DNA of 64,000 nucleotides from Branchinecta lynchi (Eukaryota > Arthropoda > Branchiopoda > Anostraca > Branchinectidae). This document shows, in pieces, positions 52,641 through 63,893 of the stretch. The notes under the pieces are model-generated. The model saw only the letters and a program-made list of their open reading frames with translations, made no database searches and was not told the DNA's origin. The stretch spans positions 1,798,001-1,862,000 of the forward strand of contig JAKZAP010000019.1 in NCBI GenBank assembly GCA_023053575.1. The letters run 5' to 3'. The position numbers and the translations under genes are program-made. How positions within the stretch are numbered: position 1 is the stretch's first letter; every line of letters begins with the position of its first letter.

Positions 52641-52922
52641 TATACTGAAATAAGATTATCTCTAATTCCGATTAATCTTATCCCATTAGAGATAAGATTA
52701 ATCCCAAGAGAAAATACTGCAGTTACACTTTAAAAAGTTTCTCCGAATAAGGATACATTATTTGCTACTGGGATTAATCTTATCTCTATTGGGATAAAAT
52801 TAATCCGAATCAGGGATAATCTTATCACAATAAAGACAAGATTAATCCCAATAGCAAATACTGCAAGATTTGTTTTTACAGTGTAGCTTTAAACCTTAGT
52901 CGGAGAAACTTTTTAAAGTGTC
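52641..52922. mobile_element. Small TIR element with alternating GATAAGATTAATC motifs
   Basis: Perfect 22-base inverted repeats ACACTTTAAAAAGTTTCTCC(GA) lie at about 52726-52747 and 52901-52922. In and around them GATTAATCTTATC and GATAAGATTAATC alternate about eight times between 52655 and 52855, making many nested hairpins. No clear TSD. Confidence 0.6.
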
Positions 52923-53810
52923 GGTGAAACGTTTTAATTGTAAGGGAACGACAAACAGGAAGGTGTGAAAGTGGAAAGTGTGAAGATGCATGAGAGGTGT
53001 TCATTGACTTTATAATTTTATTGGTGTTAGCTAGATGGAGTCGCGTCAGTAGCTTATGTAAAATGGCTTTATGGTCTTCGTGTTCAGTGTCTAACCGGTA
53101 ATAAGTGAGAATAATGGGCTTAGTCCGGGCACCACTAAAACATATTTCGCTTATTTCTCAGTTGAGGTGATCAGAAAAACACAGTCAGTTTGACAATAGT
53201 TTCCGACTATATCGACCACGCTGAATTTGTATATGGGTGGCGGCAAAGCTGGAGATGACGGCTTGACCATATAAAAGCGAAAAAACACCCTTTTTAGGCC
53301 CTACAAAATGTGTCCAGAATGTTATTTTTTTTCTAAGGTTGTATTAGCCCATTTTAGTTGCAGTACATCTCGTTGTATTCCTAACAATGCCGTCTCTTAG
53401 AATAAGTTATATTTTGTCCGATATCTTGTATAGTCCCGGAGCTGTAGGCTAGTATTTATTAATTTTATCTCAAAGTCTCGAAATTCAAAGGTCTATTTCC
53501 AGGTTCGGCACATTTCGAAACTTAATTTATTTTTAGGATATATATACTTTACCAGAATTGGCCTTGGGTACTAAGCTTCACATTGCCGCAAAGCTCCAAG
53601 CTCCAACTAATCTGTGAAGCCTTACAGAATTTTTAAAAAGGTACAGGCCAACAATCTATGAGCAACTATGTCTTTGCAAAATGGTGATGTGACACAATAT
53701 TCTATATTAGAATTTAAAATAGAATTCAAATATCAACTTTATTTTTCCACCAGATATTAACTACGGTTGTTAAAGAGTAATAAATTATTTATAGGCCAAA
53801 CCTTATTTTG
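52923..53810. other. Unremarkable AT-rich stretch
   Basis: No gene or repeat recognised. Confidence 0.35.
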
Positions 53811-54470
53811 AACAAGAGCTGAAAGCTCATATGGCACTTGTCGAAACAGTTAGAATGTTTGTCAGTTTGTGTCCTCCTGCAGCTACCCCCCCCCCCCCAG
53901 TTATCTTTCCCACACCGGACTTGAAACTGAACATTTGAGACACTAGTCCTTGACACTTGTAAAATTTCATGCATGTCCGATCACCCGATCCTAAGTTATA
54001 AATGCCACCTGATTCCGGATTCCCCATCCCTCTACTCCCCCCACGATGGTCGGGTCGGGGAAAGGACGATTTTCAAGTTAATAGGTTAGAGTACATAATT
54101 GGCCTGCCAAGTTTCATGGTCCTAGCACATCTGGAAGCACCCTAGCTCGAGATCACCGGAATTCCGGGAAACCCCCTCCACTTCCCCCCACCGTGACACG
54201 ATCCGGTTCTGTTTTGTCAGGAATGCGTTTACGCTTGCGCGTCCAACTCCGATGCCTCGACTTTAAGCGATTCACGAGATTTCCGGTGCCCCCTCCAGCT
54301 CCCCCTTCCCAGTAATCAGATCGGGTCCAGACTTGAAACTGAATATCCAAAACACCTGTTCTTAATACTTGCCAAGTTTCATGCACGTCCGATCACTCGT
54401 TCCAAAGTTGTGAGTGTGACTAGATTCCGGATTCCTCACCCCTCTACTCCCCCCACGATTTTTTTTTTAC
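53811..54470 (+). repeat. Family A element, left part
   Basis: It starts GAACAAGAGCTGAAAGCTCA then TATGGCACTTG, as at 31143. Two rounds of the CGGACTTGAAACTGAA, CCCGATCCTAAGTTATAA, CCCCCACGATGG and CCAAGTTTCATGGTCCTA blocks follow. No transposase. Confidence 0.7.
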
Positions 54471-54573
54471 CAGACGGTAGGGTTTTGCGTACAGATGAAT
54501 TTCTAGTGCCTTTAAAGTCCACAGCAGTACAGTCAAGTTCAAAAATAATTATTTTTTTTCTCTATCTCCCTTA

Positions 54574-55889
54574 AGCGCTCAGACGTGGAGTGTAAAAGTA
54601 AAATGTTTATCACATTTATATACAAACAGCTTTAGAACCAAGACATTTCTCTTCCCCAATAACCAAATAAGTATTGAAATAAAGTTGTAATCACCCCCCC
54701 CCCCCCCCTTAAAAATGTAAACAAACCCCCTGTATAAATCCAAAGAAATGTTGAAGATCTTTCTCGAATACCGTTTGTTCGAACACTGAATGGTCTGCCT
54801 GCCAGTCCCACCCTTCAAACCTTTTCCATTAGCAAGGTAATAACAGGTGCAATAAACCAATTCGTAGCAGACTAATGCCCCCTTTGTCACAATTCATTAA
54901 CAACGGTATATCATCGATCATATGACAAAACAGTCCAGTTTCCAACTGTTCATTAAAGATTAAAGTACGTCGCGTCGTCTTATTTGTTGATGTTTCACCA
55001 AATCCTCAGCGGCTGAGGCTCAGCCATAGACATATCTCCCCAAGTATACAAGAGTTGGATTTCAGACCTGTCATAGACGAACTTAACTCATGGGAAATCT
55101 GGGCCCAGCTGCCCATGAACGAAGGGGGGGGGGGGGGGGGGGGGGGGGTACCCATCAACATGCGTATTTGCACCTTTTTTCCTCAAGTGTACCAGCTTAG
55201 AGTTTGATTCCAGTCACAGGTCAAACACTTTTTTCATGGGCAATCTTGGGCCCACTTGCCCATGAACAGGTAGGGTGGGGGTGGTTCAACTCTCCCCGGT
55301 CCCTATGATCCAAAAGCACAAAGGAATTTCATCGCCTTATCTCCAGTTATTGTCTAATAAAAAATATAAAAAAATGGGCTATCTGGGCCCAATTGCCCCT
55401 TAACCAAGTGGGGGCGGGGTTTGGGACCCGGAATAAGTAAAAAGAGACCCAATGCTCACAATCCTACCAAGTTTCAACTTGATATCTGTTGATTCCTGGC
55501 AAGGGCAACGAACTTTACTCCTGGGCAATCTGGGCCCAGTTGCCCATGAACAGGGTGGGTGGGGGAGTTGAAACTTTAAAAAAAAATTCCCAGCCATAGG
55601 GTCTACACGTCCAAGGAATTGCATCGCCCTATGTCCAGTTCTGGTCAATTTATGAACTTTATTCACTGGGTAATCTGGGCCCATTTACCCAGGTTGGGGT
55701 GGGGTGGGACCCCCAAAAGGCGCAACTATACCCCAATACCCACAAGTGTACCAAGTTTGATTTTGATACTTGCACTGGTTCAAGAGTTATGAGCTCCACA
55801 AAATACGGTGAAAACCGAAAACCGGAAACCGAAAGCCGAAAGCTGCTATAGCGCTCGCAATAGTGGATTGTTCCAAGGAACACTCCACT
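54574..55889 (-). repeat. Family B element, inverted, about 1.3 kb
   Basis: The right edge is TGGATTGTTCCAAGGAACAC then TCCACT, and the left edge AGCGCTCAGACGTGGAGTG. Interior blocks match 40879-42110 in reverse. A 30-base G-run is at 55123-55148. Confidence 0.75.
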
Positions 55890-56544
55890 AAAAACTGTGC
55901 ATCTTAACTAACAGCTTAAGTTGTTAAGCTGTGATCTTAACCGCAAGGTCGAAGAACGATATATGTCAACCCATGATCATTTTTGCAACAAGGGTTTATC
56001 ACACAAGGATATATATACTTGAATATATATACTTGAACGATCCCCATGAGTCCATTATCATTTTTAGTGGAGTGTTTTCCAGCCCTAGGGTCTACACGTC
56101 CAAGGAATTTCATCGTCCTATGTCCAGTTCTGGTCAAGTAATGAACTTTATTCACTGGGCAATCTGGGCCCATTTGCCCCTGAACCGGGTTCAGGTGGGG
56201 GTGTGACCCACAAAAGGCACAACGAGACCCGAATACCCACAAGTGTACCAAGTTTGAACTTGATACTTGCATTGGTTCACGAGTTATGAGCTCCACAAAT
56301 ACGGTGAAAACCGGAAACCGAAAGCCGAAAGCTGCTACAGCGCTCGCAATAGTGGATTGTTCCAAGGAACACTCCACTAAAACTGTGCATCGCAAGGTCG
56401 AAGAACGATATATGTCAACCCATGATCATTTTTGCAACAAGGGCTTATCACACAAGGACTATTCCTTAAAGTACCAATCTTAAGAAAAATACTTTTAAGC
56501 AAAATATGTATTTGAATGATCCCCCTGAGCCCATTATCATTTTT
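55890..56544. repeat. Duplicated spacer with a short family B copy
   Basis: The spacers at 55890-56065 and 56379-56544 share GCAAGGTCGAAGAACGATAT and CCCATGATCATTTTTGCAAC and both end CATTATCATTTTTAGTGGAG. Between them 56066-56378 is a 313-bp internally deleted family B copy bounded by AGTGGAGTG and CACTCCACT. This is a roughly 480-bp tandem duplication of spacer and element edge. Confidence 0.7.
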
Positions 56545-57912
56545 AGTGGAGTGTTTCCTTGGAACAATCCACTATTGCGAGCGCTGTAGCAGCTTTCGGT
56601 TTTCATCATGTTTTGTGGAGCTCATAACTCGTGAACGAGTGCAAGTATCAAGTTCAAACTTGGTACACTTGTCTGTACTGGGTCTAGCTGTGCCTTTTGG
56701 GGGCCCCACCCAGGTCCCACCCCCATCACCCACCCAGTTCAGGGGCAAATGGGACCAGGTTGCCCAGTAAATCATGTTCGTAACTTGACTAGAGTTGGAC
56801 CTTCCAAGTTGCACCTTCCCCACCCATCCCGTTCCTGGGCAACTTGACCCAGATTGCCCAGGAGTAAAGTTCGTTACCCGTGACAGGAATCAACGTGTAT
56901 CAAGTTACAACTTGGTAAGTTTGTCAGCATTGGGGTCTCTTTTCTTTTTTGCGGGTCCCAAACCCCACCCCCACTTGGTTCAGGGGCGATTGGTCCCAGA
57001 TTTGTAATATTTTCAACTTGACAAGATCTGAAGATAGGGCGATGAAATTCCTTTGTGGTTTTGGATCATAGGGTTCGGATTTATATGCAGAGTTGAACCA
57101 CCCCCCGACCCTCTCCGTTCATGGGCAAGTGGGGCCCAATTTTCCCATGAGTTACGTTCGTCTATGACATGTCTCGAGTTCAAGTTTTGTATACTTGTGG
57201 ATATGTATCTATAGATGCAGAAGTGTAACAGTAACCAACAAGACCATGCGGCGTACTTCAAAGCTCATGGGCAAGTGGGCCCAAATTGCCCATGAACAAA
57301 TTTTTGAGCAGGGACTGGAATCAAACTCTAAGCTCTAAGCTTGAGGAAATAGAGATGTAAATAAGCATTTTGATGGGTCCCGACCCCTCCCCCTTCCCCT
57401 CTCGTTCATGGGCAGCTGGGCGCCGATTTCCTATGAGTTAAGTTCGTCTATGACAGGTCTCAAGTCCAATCTTGTATATTTGGGGAATTAGGGGATATAT
57501 CTATGGATGAGGATTTTGGTGCAACAGCAACAAATAAGACGACGCGTCCTAATCTTTAATGCACAGTTGGAAACTGGACTGTTTTGTCACATGATCGATG
57601 ATATGCCGTTCTTAATGAATTGTGACAAAGGGGGTATTAGGCTGCTATGATTTGGTTTATTGCACTTGTTATTGCCTTGCTAATGGAATAGAGGTTTCAA
57701 GGGTCGGACCGGCTCAAGCTGTTCGTGCAAGATCTTCAATATTTCTTTGGATTCTGTTTGTTTACATTTAAAGCTTTTAAAGTGGGATGATTACAAATTA
57801 AGATATTTCAATACTTGTTTGGTTATTAGGTATGTGAAATGTTTTGGTTCTAAAGCGGTTTGCATATAAAATGTGATAAACGTTTTACTTTCACACTCCA
57901 CGTCTGAGCGTT
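56545..57912 (+). repeat. Family B element, about 1.4 kb
   Basis: It begins with the AGTGGAGTG hairpin and ends ACACTCCACGTCTGAGCG. It parallels 40879-42110 block by block. The interior carries repeated TTGCCCA and GGGGC tracts and no ORF of note. Confidence 0.75.
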
Positions 57913-58337
57913 TGCACACTTGTTGTATCAAGGGTTTTCCTTACAAACGATCTTAGCTACCTTAAAGGGCGCATGGTAACTGCAAAGTCGAAAAGTACTT
58001 TTTATCAAATGACTCATCTCAACTTATGATAGCGGATTCAACAGCTTCCGGTGATGGCGTTTTTCAAGACGAAACTTGGCAAGCAAATCAGGGGCCCGGT
58101 CGATCTGACAGAGACCTTACCGACTACATATAGTTGCAAGTGGGATATGAGCTTAAAGCTCTTGTTGATGATACCACTGTATCTGATGTCACGGTTTAAA
58201 GTCGTTTGTGCAGTTACCGCGGAATGCGATGCCACGTTCATAAGTCGTTTTTAATTGCTGCAACTGAACGCCTGGCACGTTACCTTGAAACCGACCGTAG
58301 TATCGACCTCGATATCTGAAAAAGTCATGCTCATTTT
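57913..58337. other. Possible decayed GTTGC-type MITE
   Basis: GTCGTTTGTGCAGTTACCGCGG and TGATACCACTGTATCTGATG (58165-58225) resemble the interior of 40181-40448, but no ends are intact. No gene. Confidence 0.35.
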
Positions 58338-58517
58338 CAAGGCCGTATCCGGGGGAGGGGGGGGGGGTTAGGGGTTGAAACCTCCCCTGAAACATACCAA
58401 AATAATCATGTGTATAGGCTTTTCCCTCTGATCTATGTCTTTTTTGTACTTTCCCCCCCCCCCCCCAGAAAGGCAAGACCGCGCTCCCCCCCAAATTAAT
58501 TCCTGGATACGGGTCTG
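58338..58517 (-). mobile_element. hAT-type MITE, 180 bp (family E, inverted)
   Basis: Ends CAAGGCCGTATCCGGG and, complemented, CAGACCCGTATCCAGG. The interior is the complement of the CACATAGATCAGAGGGAAA block. The flanks do not match as a duplication, so either this copy is old or one flank is lost. Confidence 0.75.
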
Positions 58518-59174
58518 TAACAAGAGCCTAGAATTTTATCAAATGTATGGCAAAGAAGGTGGTTGCTAGTGATGTGAGTGGATATAAGTATTTCTTTTTG
58601 GGTGACTTCTAAAAGCGCACATTCAGCAATTGTCGATTTTGCATAGCAGCCGTAGAATCAAATATTACTTATAAAGACGTTGGCAATAAGAACGGATAGT
58701 GATCAGAACCCTCAGTCATTGCGCTGGCCAAAGATCGGCAATAATGTTTGTGCTGGTCTAGGCCTGGGCTCCCCCGGCGTACCCTCCCAGCAGTCCCACC
58801 AAAAAAAACATAGCCTCCTTGTACCCCCTTCACGACCACCCACCCCTACGATGACAAATATATAGGTAATTAGAGAATCATGTTAAAGTTTAACTGAAAA
58901 GCAAACTTATTTTTATGTCATTAACTGAATACAGTGAATAATTTGGATTCCGCTAAGGGATTTTTTTTATTTTCCACTATTGCTCGAATTATGACGTTCA
59001 GAATATCTGCGGCCGTCCCCACAACGTAAATTCTACTCTGACGCAGGATTTTTTTAATCTCAACACAAAGGCGGCTTTTCAGTGAGCAGTGGTGAAGATT
59101 GCTTAGTGCCTGAACAAAAACAAAGTCATCAATCTTGCTGGTAAGGCATAGCCTACAACACAGATACAAGCGCA
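58518..59174. other. Unremarkable stretch
   Basis: No gene or repeat recognised. Confidence 0.35.
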
Positions 59175-59640
59175 TAGATGTACCACAAATCTGCAGAGCT
59201 CTCTGATCGCCTGGAAAATGTCCAAAAGAGAGCCATGAGAATCATTATGGGTGATCATAACATTACATACGAAGAGGCTCTCATTAAACTTGCCATTCCT
59301 AAATTATCTGTACGTAGAAATACTCTTTCAAACAGATTTGGAGCTAAGATAACGTGTTGTCCCCAGATGACCCATCTATTCCCCCCTCCCCTCCCGTCTT
59401 CCGTGCGTCGGTCCGAGAGGAATACTGGCAATAAGTTTTCCCCATATCCCGCTAATTCTTCTACCCAATTTTTACGTAGTTTCATTCCATCATTTATTTC
59501 TGGTAATTTCTTGTAAGTGTATTAGTTAAATTTTTTCTTGTGTGTCTGTGTATTTTGTAAATTTGTATTCCTTTTCTAGCTTTTAGCTATTCGTATTAAA
59601 CTTGATTGATTGATTGAAAAAAAAAAAAAAAAAAAAAAAA
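59175..59640 (+). mobile_element. 5'-truncated LINE, jockey/CR1-like 3' end
   Basis: The 112-codon frame from 59178 reads LSDRLENVQKRAMRIIMGDH, YEEALIKLAIPKLSVRRNTL, MTHLFPPPLP and FLRSFIPSFI. This is the classic C-terminal region of non-LTR reverse transcriptases (RLExVQKRAxRII...LxxRR...LFP...SFIP). A short 3'UTR ends TTGATTGATTGATTG plus 24 A (59617-59640). Confidence 0.85.
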
Positions 59641-60389
59641 TCACACGGAACTTCCACTTTTTGAAAATTGACTATTCGTGAATAGCGGAAAACGAAGTAA
59701 CGCATTTCCAGCGGGTCTTCAAGCCAATTTAAGGGAATGGTATGGATGACTAGATTGTCCTTTCTCAGCCCTTTTCAGTTACACTTTAAAACTATAATTA
59801 TATATATATTTATATATATATTATTTATATATATATTTAAAACTAGACACGCGAGTTAAGTGTAAAGGCGTGACAGCGGCTTGCTGGCCACTCACCTCCA
59901 GGCTATATGCCTCTCATGATTGTTTTGGGATCCCAAATCGTAAGTGGAGAGATACCTATGACATCATAAAAGTTGTCCGTCTGTCCGTCTGTGAGCACGA
60001 TAACTCTCGAAGGAATTAAACTGTAAAGTAAAATACCCCTCTTTTTGTGAAATACGTTGCAAATGACACGGATTCTGTTTGCCCATCTTTACTTTCTGAG
60101 CTTTAGAAAAGGCACACACCATCAGATCAGGTTGAAAGATAGTGTGGTGGTACTTGTAAGAGTAAAGGCAACGTAATACATATAACGCTAGAAAAGGGAA
60201 TTTATTTTCGTTCGATTTTGCAACTGGAAAACTCTTCGTTACCCTGGTCTTTTTTCTCACGAACTTGCGTTGCCAAATTCTATTGGCTCTCCTCTGCTAC
60301 GATATGGTCATGAAGGCTCAAAATGACTCCTTTTCGGTTTAAGTGAAGGTCTATATCTTGAAAAAAAAAAAAATCTGCCCACGTCAACG
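59641..60389. repeat. AT microsatellite and a family C left-end fragment
   Basis: TATATA-rich repeats occupy 59795-59840. GTTTTGGGATCCCAAATCG at 59923 starts a family C copy that stops near 60018, after CGATAACTCTCGAAGGAAT. A T/A-run lies at 60361-60373. No gene. Confidence 0.55.
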
Positions 60390-61575
60390 TTTTTGGGATC
60401 CCAAAACGTAAGTGGAGGGATACCTATGATATCGAAAATTTGTCCGTCTGTCCGTCCGTCCGTCCTTCCGTCTGTAAGCACGATAACTCTCGAAGGGAAT
60501 GAGATATTTGATGGACCAGTCAAGTTCGTAGATGGGCTTTGTAGCCCTACATTTAGGGGTGGGGGAGGGGTTTCAAATTAAGGGGCAAACAAAATATTTT
60601 GAAACAGCTAATGTGATAGTCGATTATGGGGTAAGAAGACATGCTGAACTCGATGGTGAAAACCATTTTGTCATCGAACATGTAGTTCGCCCAGAATCCG
60701 GCCAAAGCCGGAAAGTCTGTTAAAAGTAAAAGTTTTATTTTAAGTTGATTAGATGTTCGATTTTGGGGTAGGAAGACATGCTGAAGACGATGGTGAAAAC
60801 CATTTTCTCGGCGGACAAGTAGTTCGCCCGGAATCCGGCCCAAACCGGAAAGTTTGTTAAAAGTGAAAGTTTTATTTTAAGTTGATTAGATGTTCGATTT
60901 AGAGGTAAGAAGACACGCTGAATACGGTGGGGAAAACCATTTTCTCGACGGACAAGTAGTTCGCCCGGAATCCGGCCCAAACCGGAAAGTTTGTTAAAAT
61001 TAAAAGTTGAAGTTGAAGTTGATTAGATGTTCGATTTAGGGCAAGAAGACATGCTGAACACTTATGTGAAAACAATTTTCTATCTGTACATGTATTTCGC
61101 CCGGAATCTGGCCAAAACCGGAAAATTGGTAGAAGTTAAAGTTTTATTCCTAGTTGATTAGATAACCGATTTGGGGTAAGAAGAGATGCTGAATCCGTGT
61201 GTGACAATCATATTTTACCCGGACATATAGTTCGACAGGAATCCGGCTGGAGTAGGAAAATTTGTTATAAGTTATTTTTTATTTGAAGTTGATTAGGTGT
61301 TCATTATTGGGGAAAGAAGATACCCTGAGTTCATTTTTGAGCTTTCTTTTTTTCGCCGGACAATTACTTCTAGTGTTTGGCCGAAATCGGGAAATTGGCG
61401 GTAGTGGCAGGAAGTTTTTCTCAGATGATTAGCTATTTGGCCTTAATCTGTTTCTGAATTTTAATTGTAAAAATGTTCAAGGAGTCTGGCGATGACTGGA
61501 TCTGGCTAAGACAAGACCCAGTTGTCTGGATCAGATATTGAATTTTTGGGATCCCATCGAAACCTTTGGTCTTGT
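60390..61575 (+). repeat. Family C element, complete, about 1.2 kb
   Basis: The left end is TTTTTGGGATCCCAAAACG and the right end TTTTTGGGATCCCATCGAAA then CCTTTGGTCTTG. Internal units start GATGTTCGAT at 60752, 60889 and 61026, a 137-base period, each with GACATGCTGAA and CCCGGAATCCGGCC. Older units follow to about 61440. Confidence 0.85.
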
Positions 61576-61825
61576 TACAAAAAGAGTTTTAGCTTGATGG
61601 CTAGTTTGTAACATTTTCGGTGAAACGTTTTTGTAAATGAAACTGTTCTGAGGACTGTTTTAAGATCCGTTGAACAAAGTATAGGTTGCAAAACTGTTTC
61701 TGCAATAAACGTTTATGGACCTTGAACCCTGAGTTCGAACTTTTTGCGGAGGCTGTGTATTCGTCAATTCAGTTCCAGAAAACCCTACAATCGGAAACTA
61801 AAATCGGAAAATTATGTGTCTCGAT
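61576..61825. other. Unremarkable stretch
   Basis: No gene or repeat recognised. Confidence 0.35.
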
Positions 61826-62068
61826 CAGGGGCATTACCAGCCAAAATATTTCGGGGAAGGGGGGAAGGTAATTACCGACTGGCTGGTCGTTTTACCGACT
61901 GTTTTAGCAGAGATACCGATAGTTTTTAAGAATAATGCATGTTTTGGCGAAAGTCGACTGTTTTGAAGATTGAAAACTTTGTTTTTGAATTGACTGTATC
62001 CGTTTGACTATTTCCACAAACTGAATGGACAACCTCCCCCCCCCCCCCCCCCATTCGTGGCGCCCCTG
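61826..62068 (+). mobile_element. hAT-type MITE, 243 bp (family F)
   Basis: It starts CAGGGGCATTACCAGCC and ends GTGGCGCCCCTG. Flanks GTCTCGAT and GTATCGAT match at 7 of 8 bases. The interior has GACTGGCTGGTCGTTTTACC and a C-run, as in 33900-34356. Confidence 0.88.
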
Positions 62069-62270
62069 GTATCGATTCTTGTTCTTGTTATCGCTTTGCT
62101 TTTAACCTTTACAACATCACTTTGATATCCATGTTTTATTGGGTTCTAGGGTAGATAGATACAAGTCATGAGGTAAAAGCCAAGAAAAGAGCGTAGCTTG
62201 GTCGGCAACCAAGGTCATTCGACAGGAAATAATTTATATATAATTTAGGGAAACGTAAAAACTGTAAAGT

Positions 62271-63094
62271 ATTGTCCCAATAGGTGTAATAAGGTGTAAT
62301 AATAAATTATACTGTAAAAAAGCTATTAAAGTAAGGGATGGACAGCATTATTCTGAGAGATGACGTGATATTCTTGCCCGTATATACCAGTCAACTGTTT
62401 TACCAATAGTCATTTTTCCAGCGGTGGTGGTGAATGGTTTTAGTCGTGGTATGATTGTTAGTGTCCGTGTGTGCTATTTTAAATACTGTAAATTTTTGCT
62501 TGGATACCCTTTATTTGCTAGAAATACACCTCTAATTAATTCACTTTCAGTTAAAGATCCTGACCTGGCAATTCAGCAGAAATTTGATAATTTTGTAGCT
62601 AAAGCTAATAATATTCTGATTCTGAAGAATCTGTTTCTGTTTTTCGCTAAAAAGCTAATAGTTAAGTAAGTACAGTGCTTTGTTTAATGTACGTCAATTG
62701 TTGTTTATTGTTATGAAAGTTATTTGTAACAGTGTTTTTTTAAATTTATTTTAGTTTATTCTTTGAGGGAAATAAATAAATGAATGAATGAATTGATCCT
62801 CGAACTGACGAAAAGCAGTCGTAATAGAACAAAAACATGTTTTTTTTAAGAAAAGTTGTTTCTTTAGCTTCCAACAAAGTAGAACTGTTGTGCTTTCTTT
62901 GGCAACCCTGACGACGCTGCGCCTCTCCTCGGGTCGCTGGCAGAACCAACCATGCTATCTGATTGGCTCTGCATAAGGAAGAATAGAGCCGAGCTCTGTT
63001 TTCCTTATTCGCCTTATTACAGCGCGCCCCGAGGAAAAGAGGAATCTGTAATAAGCTTTATACGCCGTAATATACCTTACAACACCTATTGAGC
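62271..63094 (-). mobile_element. 527-bp-family TIR element with an insertion (family M)
   Basis: It starts ATTGTCCCAATAGGTGTAAT. The interior matches the complement of 63367-63887 (GATCCTCGAACTGACGAAAA, GAGGAAAAGAGGAATCTGTA), but is split by the insertion at 62350-62794. The right TIR is damaged. Confidence 0.7.
62350..62794 (+). mobile_element. Retroposon-like insertion with TGAA tail
   Basis: It interrupts GACAGCATT|GATCCTCG, which is continuous at 63640-63660 on the other strand. ATT is repeated at both edges. The tail is AAATAAATAAATGAATGAAT. The 81-codon ORF (62424-62669) is not a recognisable reverse transcriptase fragment, so the source element is unknown. Confidence 0.6.
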
Positions 63095-63363
63095 ATTGTC
63101 CTAATAGGTGTAATAAGGTGAATAGCGCTATACGCGATGTTTACGTCTTAATACACACGCCTGTTCAAATACAACCCAAGAGGTTCTTAATTTCTTATCA
63201 ATGCGGCTTCCGGTGTTGGCAAGGTAATACAATTTTTCGAGCTCTAAAAATATCCGAAAAGGTTGACGACGCTGCGCCTCTCCTCGGCCCGCTGGCGGAA
63301 CCAACCAAGCGATCTGATTGGCCCTGCATAAGCCAGAATAGAACGCTAGTCTATTCTCCTTAA
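63095..63363 (-). mobile_element. Internally deleted family M copy
   Basis: It begins AGCATTGTCCTAATAGG and follows the complement of the right half of 63364-63890 to CCGAAAAGGTT. It then jumps to GACGACGCTGCGCCTCTCCT and on to AGAATAGAACGC. Confidence 0.65.
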
Positions 63364-63890
63364 AGCATTGTCCTAATAGGTGTAATAAGGTGTATTACCG
63401 CGTATAAGACTTATTACAGATTCCTCTTTTCCTCGGAGCGCGCTGCGTTCTATTCTGGCTTATGCAGGGCCAATCAGATCGCTTGGTTGGTTCCGCCAGC
63501 GGGCCGAGGAGAGGCGCAGCGTCGTCAGGGTTGCCAAAGAAAGCACAACAGTTCTACATTGTTGGAAGCTAAAGAAACAACTTTTCTTAACAAAAAGCAC
63601 GTTTTTGTTCTATTACGACGGCTTTTCGTCAGTTCGAGGATCAATGCTGTCCATCCGTTATTTTAATAGCTTTTTACAGTATAGTTTGTGTTATGTTGTA
63701 CTCGTGTACTTCAAGTAGTACCAAGAACTTTTTCGGATATTTTTAGAGCTCGAAAAATTGTATTACCTTGGCAACACCGGAAGCCGCATTGATAAGAACC
63801 TTTTGGGTTGTATTTGAACAGGCGTGTGTATTAAGACGTAAACATCGCGTATAGCGCTATTCACCTTATTACACCTATTAGGACAATGCT
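63364..63890 (+). mobile_element. Family M TIR element, complete, 527 bp
   Basis: TIRs are AGCATTGTCCTAATAGGTGT at the left and the exact complement at the right; the terminal match extends about 30 bases to GTAATAAGGTG. TAA lies on both sides (63361-63363, 63891-63893). A 3-bp T/A target is compatible with PIF/Harbinger-type mobilisation. No transposase ORF. Confidence 0.8.
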
Positions 63891-63893
63891 TAA

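Noticed and set aside
55123..55148. Long G- and C-runs as assembly errors
   Set aside because: They recur at the same place within repeat families A, B, E and F, so they are part of those elements, though exact lengths may be wrong.
60752..61160. CRISPR-like regular spacing
   Set aside because: 137-bp units are contiguous diverged tandem repeats without unique spacers, in a clearly eukaryotic sequence.
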